Source: Halpernia frigidisoli (GTDB taxonomy: Bacteria; Bacteroidota; Bacteroidia; Flavobacteriales; Weeksellaceae). Taken from it: a stretch of 64,000 nucleotides of DNA. The notes below the pieces were generated by a model. It was not told where the DNA came from, searched no databases, and saw only the letters and a program-made list of their open reading frames with translations. Below, one piece after another: positions 62,592 to 64,000 of the stretch (the first letter of the stretch is position 1; every line of letters begins with the position of its first letter). The stretch covers positions 359,927-423,926 of the forward strand of contig NZ_FOQT01000003.1 in the NCBI RefSeq assembly GCF_900113805.1. The letters run 5' to 3'. A program made the position numbers and the translations under genes.

Positions 62592-62727
62592 GACAGATAA
62601 CGGTTCTCGGCTTTGCGATGGTGCGAACTTCGGAACCGAGTATTTTCTGCTAAGATAAAATTTCTTGCGAAAGATAAGCGTGAATTTACCACAAATTTCG
62701 CCATTTATGCAAACCGCTGTTGGCAGC
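62592..62727 (-). repeat. attC-like site C
   Basis: 136 bp on the minus strand, starting GCTGCCAACAGCGGTTTGC and ending CCGAGAACCGTTATCTGTC. The centre differs from A, B and D, so it is a distinct subtype with the same outer arms. Confidence 0.8.
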
Positions 62728-62731
62728 AGGT

Positions 62732-63133
62732 TTAATATTTAACTTCTAAATGCGATATGGATTTCAGTCTTTCGGATGCCACTTTTTGTTTAAATTTCTC
62801 CATCTTTAAGTTTAGAAATTCGTTTGGATTTTCTGGGCGATAGATATCAATATTGTACATAAATTTATTTTCAGGATCAAGCCATTCATCTATATCTAAT
62901 ATTTGTTTTCCAGTTTTTACATATATTCGCCTGTTTTCCAGTTTAATTATTCCCGTCTTGCCATTCAAATTATTAATAATTATATCATGAGATTTAGAAT
63001 CAAAATATATTTGCTGTAAATCGCCGTATCGGTCTTCAATATCCATAAGATACATTCCATATCCAACGAATGATATTAAACCGACAAACAATATTGCTAA
63101 CCTAATTATAATTCGTTTCATCAATTTAGACAT
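62732..63133 (-). CDS. Cassette gene c: membrane-anchored hypothetical protein
   Basis: A 133-residue protein with one N-terminal transmembrane helix (RLAILFVGLISFVGYGMYL) and a ~100-residue soluble domain (TGIIKLENRRIYVKTGKQIL, DIYRPENPNEF). No family is recognised. Alternative start: ATG 63121. The unit ends are GTTGGCAGC and GCTGGCAAC, complementary in 8 of 9 positions. Confidence 0.65.
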   Translation of the reverse strand: MSKLMKRIIIRLAILFVGLISFVGYGMYLMDIEDRYGDLQQIYFDSKSHDIIINNLNGKTGIIKLENRRIYVKTGKQILDIDEWLDPENKFMYNIDIYRPENPNEFLNLKMEKFKQKVASERLKSISHLEVKY

Positions 63134-63163
63134 AAATGTTTTTTCGAGTTGTCTTCAAAACTT

Positions 63164-63299
63164 GCTGGCAACGTTTTGCGTATTGGCGATAGTGCGTCTT
63201 TAACGCGGAAACTTTCTAAATATAAATTAACCTTCGGAATATCTAAAATGGGTAAACTTGCGATTCCTCCGCGCTATTGCCAATACGATGTTAGCAGAA
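63164..63299 (-). repeat. attC-like site D
   Basis: 136 bp on the minus strand, starting TTCTGCTAACATCGTATTGG and ending ATACGCAAAACGTTGCCAGC. The arms TATTGGCAATAGCGCG and CGCACTATCGCCAATA are a near-perfect inverted repeat. Confidence 0.8.
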
Positions 63300-63305
63300 G
63301 TTTTT

Positions 63306-63893
63306 TTATGTAATCCACAAATTCCAGTTTCTAACTATTCTCCAGTTTCCATTTCTTTTTTGAAGAATATAAGCTGTTCCATCTCCATAAATTCCATCTC
63401 GATAATTGACTTCTATGTAAGCAATACTTTGATTTTCTGTAAAATAAATATCTGAAAATTCTAAGTATTCATATGAATTTCTATTTTTGTAATCAAGTTC
63501 AATTTCTGAAATATTTGAATTCTTGAATTTTTTCTTTAGATTTTCGCTTATTTTAGTGATTCCATTTTCACGATTTTGAGATTTAAAAAACTTATAATCA
63601 GATTTGAATATAAATTTTTATGCTTTAAAATCAGGCTTTCCATTAGGACCAATCGGTAAAAAGTATCCTTGAAAATCTTTTTGGCTAAATTTTTTAAATT
63701 CTACACCAATTTTCATTGTTGAATTAGCAATTCTGTTGCTTGTAGAATCATTTTTAAGTGCTTTCAATTTTTGAGTATCAATAAAAGTTTCAATTATTGA
63801 ATCAATATCGTTTTGGTTTGCAAAAAAATTGAACTTGGTACTTGAACAATTAATCAAAAAAATGAAACTAAAAATAAGCGTGATTATTTTCAT
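63306..63893 (-). pseudogene. Cassette gene d: lipoprotein gene with one in-frame stop
   Basis: A single 195-codon frame on the minus strand begins with a lipobox signal peptide (FIFLINCSST) and reads to TWIT-like end NGNWRIVRNWNLWIT at 63306, except for one TAA at 63618-63620 (codon 92). The part after the stop has no plausible start of its own (KFIFKSDYKFFKSQN). The family is not recognised. Its unit ends GTTAGCAGAA and TTCTGCTAAC are exact reverse complements. Confidence 0.7.
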
Positions 63894-63898
63894 AAAAT

Positions 63899-64000
63899 TT
63901 CTGCTAACGGTTGGGTATTTCTGTTGGCGGGGATTTTATATAACAAGTCTTTGTAAATATGACAAATTGAACAATTAGCGAAAATCTTGATGATATAAAC
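63899..64000 (-). repeat. attC-like site E (cut by window edge)
   Basis: Partial site; in + orientation it begins TTCTGCTAACGGTTGGGTATT and contains GGCGGGGATT, then an AT-rich centre. Only ~100 bp are inside the window. It ties the array to sequence beyond 64 kb. Confidence 0.7.

Noticed and set aside
56665..63893. Alternative genetic code or programmed stop read-through
   Set aside because: The three internal stops differ (TAA, TGA, TAA), no shared context or structure was seen, and all other genes end at normal stops of the same types.
61362..64000. Repeats A-E as a CRISPR array
   Set aside because: Spacers are full genes of 390-590 bp and repeats are ~136 bp imperfect inverted repeats, unlike CRISPR repeats of 25-50 bp with 30-40 bp spacers.
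1..64000. tRNA or other structured RNA genes
   Set aside because: No T-loop (GTTCRANNC) with matching acceptor stem was noticed in any intergenic gap. This was a reading by eye, so a tRNAscan-SE/Rfam run could still find one.

Overview
The window is AT-rich chromosomal DNA from a Bacteroidota bacterium. It is most likely a flavobacterium of the Chryseobacterium group (Weeksellaceae-like); the phylum is clear, the genus is an inference. The evidence is SusC/SusD pairs, type IX secretion (T9SS) C-terminal sorting domains, -7 promoter elements of the TAnnTTTG type, few Shine-Dalgarno sequences, and the mreBCD-mrdA-rodA and hemA-hemC gene orders. No tRNA, rRNA, CRISPR array, transposase or prophage was found.

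Layout. 0-7.3 kb: end of a patatin-like phospholipase, ybeY, mnmG flanked by two perfect parS palindromes, a YiiX-like lipoprotein, a methyltransferase, pgk, then a 690-bp gene-free AT-rich gap with consensus DnaA boxes (candidate oriC). 7.3-13.1 kb: rpiB, rnr, a LysE-type exporter, an LD-carboxypeptidase, DoxX-like, YraN and SDR genes. 13.1-30.2 kb: a sugar-utilisation locus (LacI regulator, secreted GH65, SusC/SusD, GH32, fructokinase, two GH13 alpha-glucosidases, a GH100-like protein, a P-loop kinase, a sucrose-type MFS transporter), read as sucrose/fructan plus alpha-glucooligosaccharide use. 30.2-35.4 kb: tsaB, a large TPR lipoprotein resembling PorW/SprE, and a maf-kdsC-DUF2520 operon. 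35.5-37.2 kb: an ECF sigma factor with a membrane partner and a Spy-like periplasmic protein. 37.3-40.5 kb: alternating exported phage-tail-collar proteins and T9SS-sorted proteins, with a recent tandem duplication. 40.9-43.6 kb: an NlpC/P60 lipoprotein and an APC permease. 43.8-49.5 kb: the rod-shape operon. 49.6-55.9 kb: housekeeping genes (hemA, hemC, nth, bcp, hflX, two acetyltransferases). 55.9-58.0 kb: a GxxExxY protein between inverted repeat clusters, followed by a glutaminase gene and a truncated-haemoglobin gene, each broken by one in-frame stop. 58.1-59.5 kb: a Kir-type potassium channel and a YkgJ-type cysteine-cluster protein. 59.7-64.0 kb: a small membrane protein, a DUF3887/serine-hydrolase gene, then a co-oriented series of small genes of unknown function, each separated by a ~136-bp imperfect inverted repeat.

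The most striking structure is that last region. The outer ends of the repeats covary gene by gene: the start of each gene unit is the reverse complement of the start of the repeat that follows it. This is the signature of integron gene cassettes and their attC sites. The array runs off the right edge, so an integrase gene would be expected beyond 64 kb. A second notable item is the GxxExxY gene between oppositely oriented clusters of a ~60-bp repeat.
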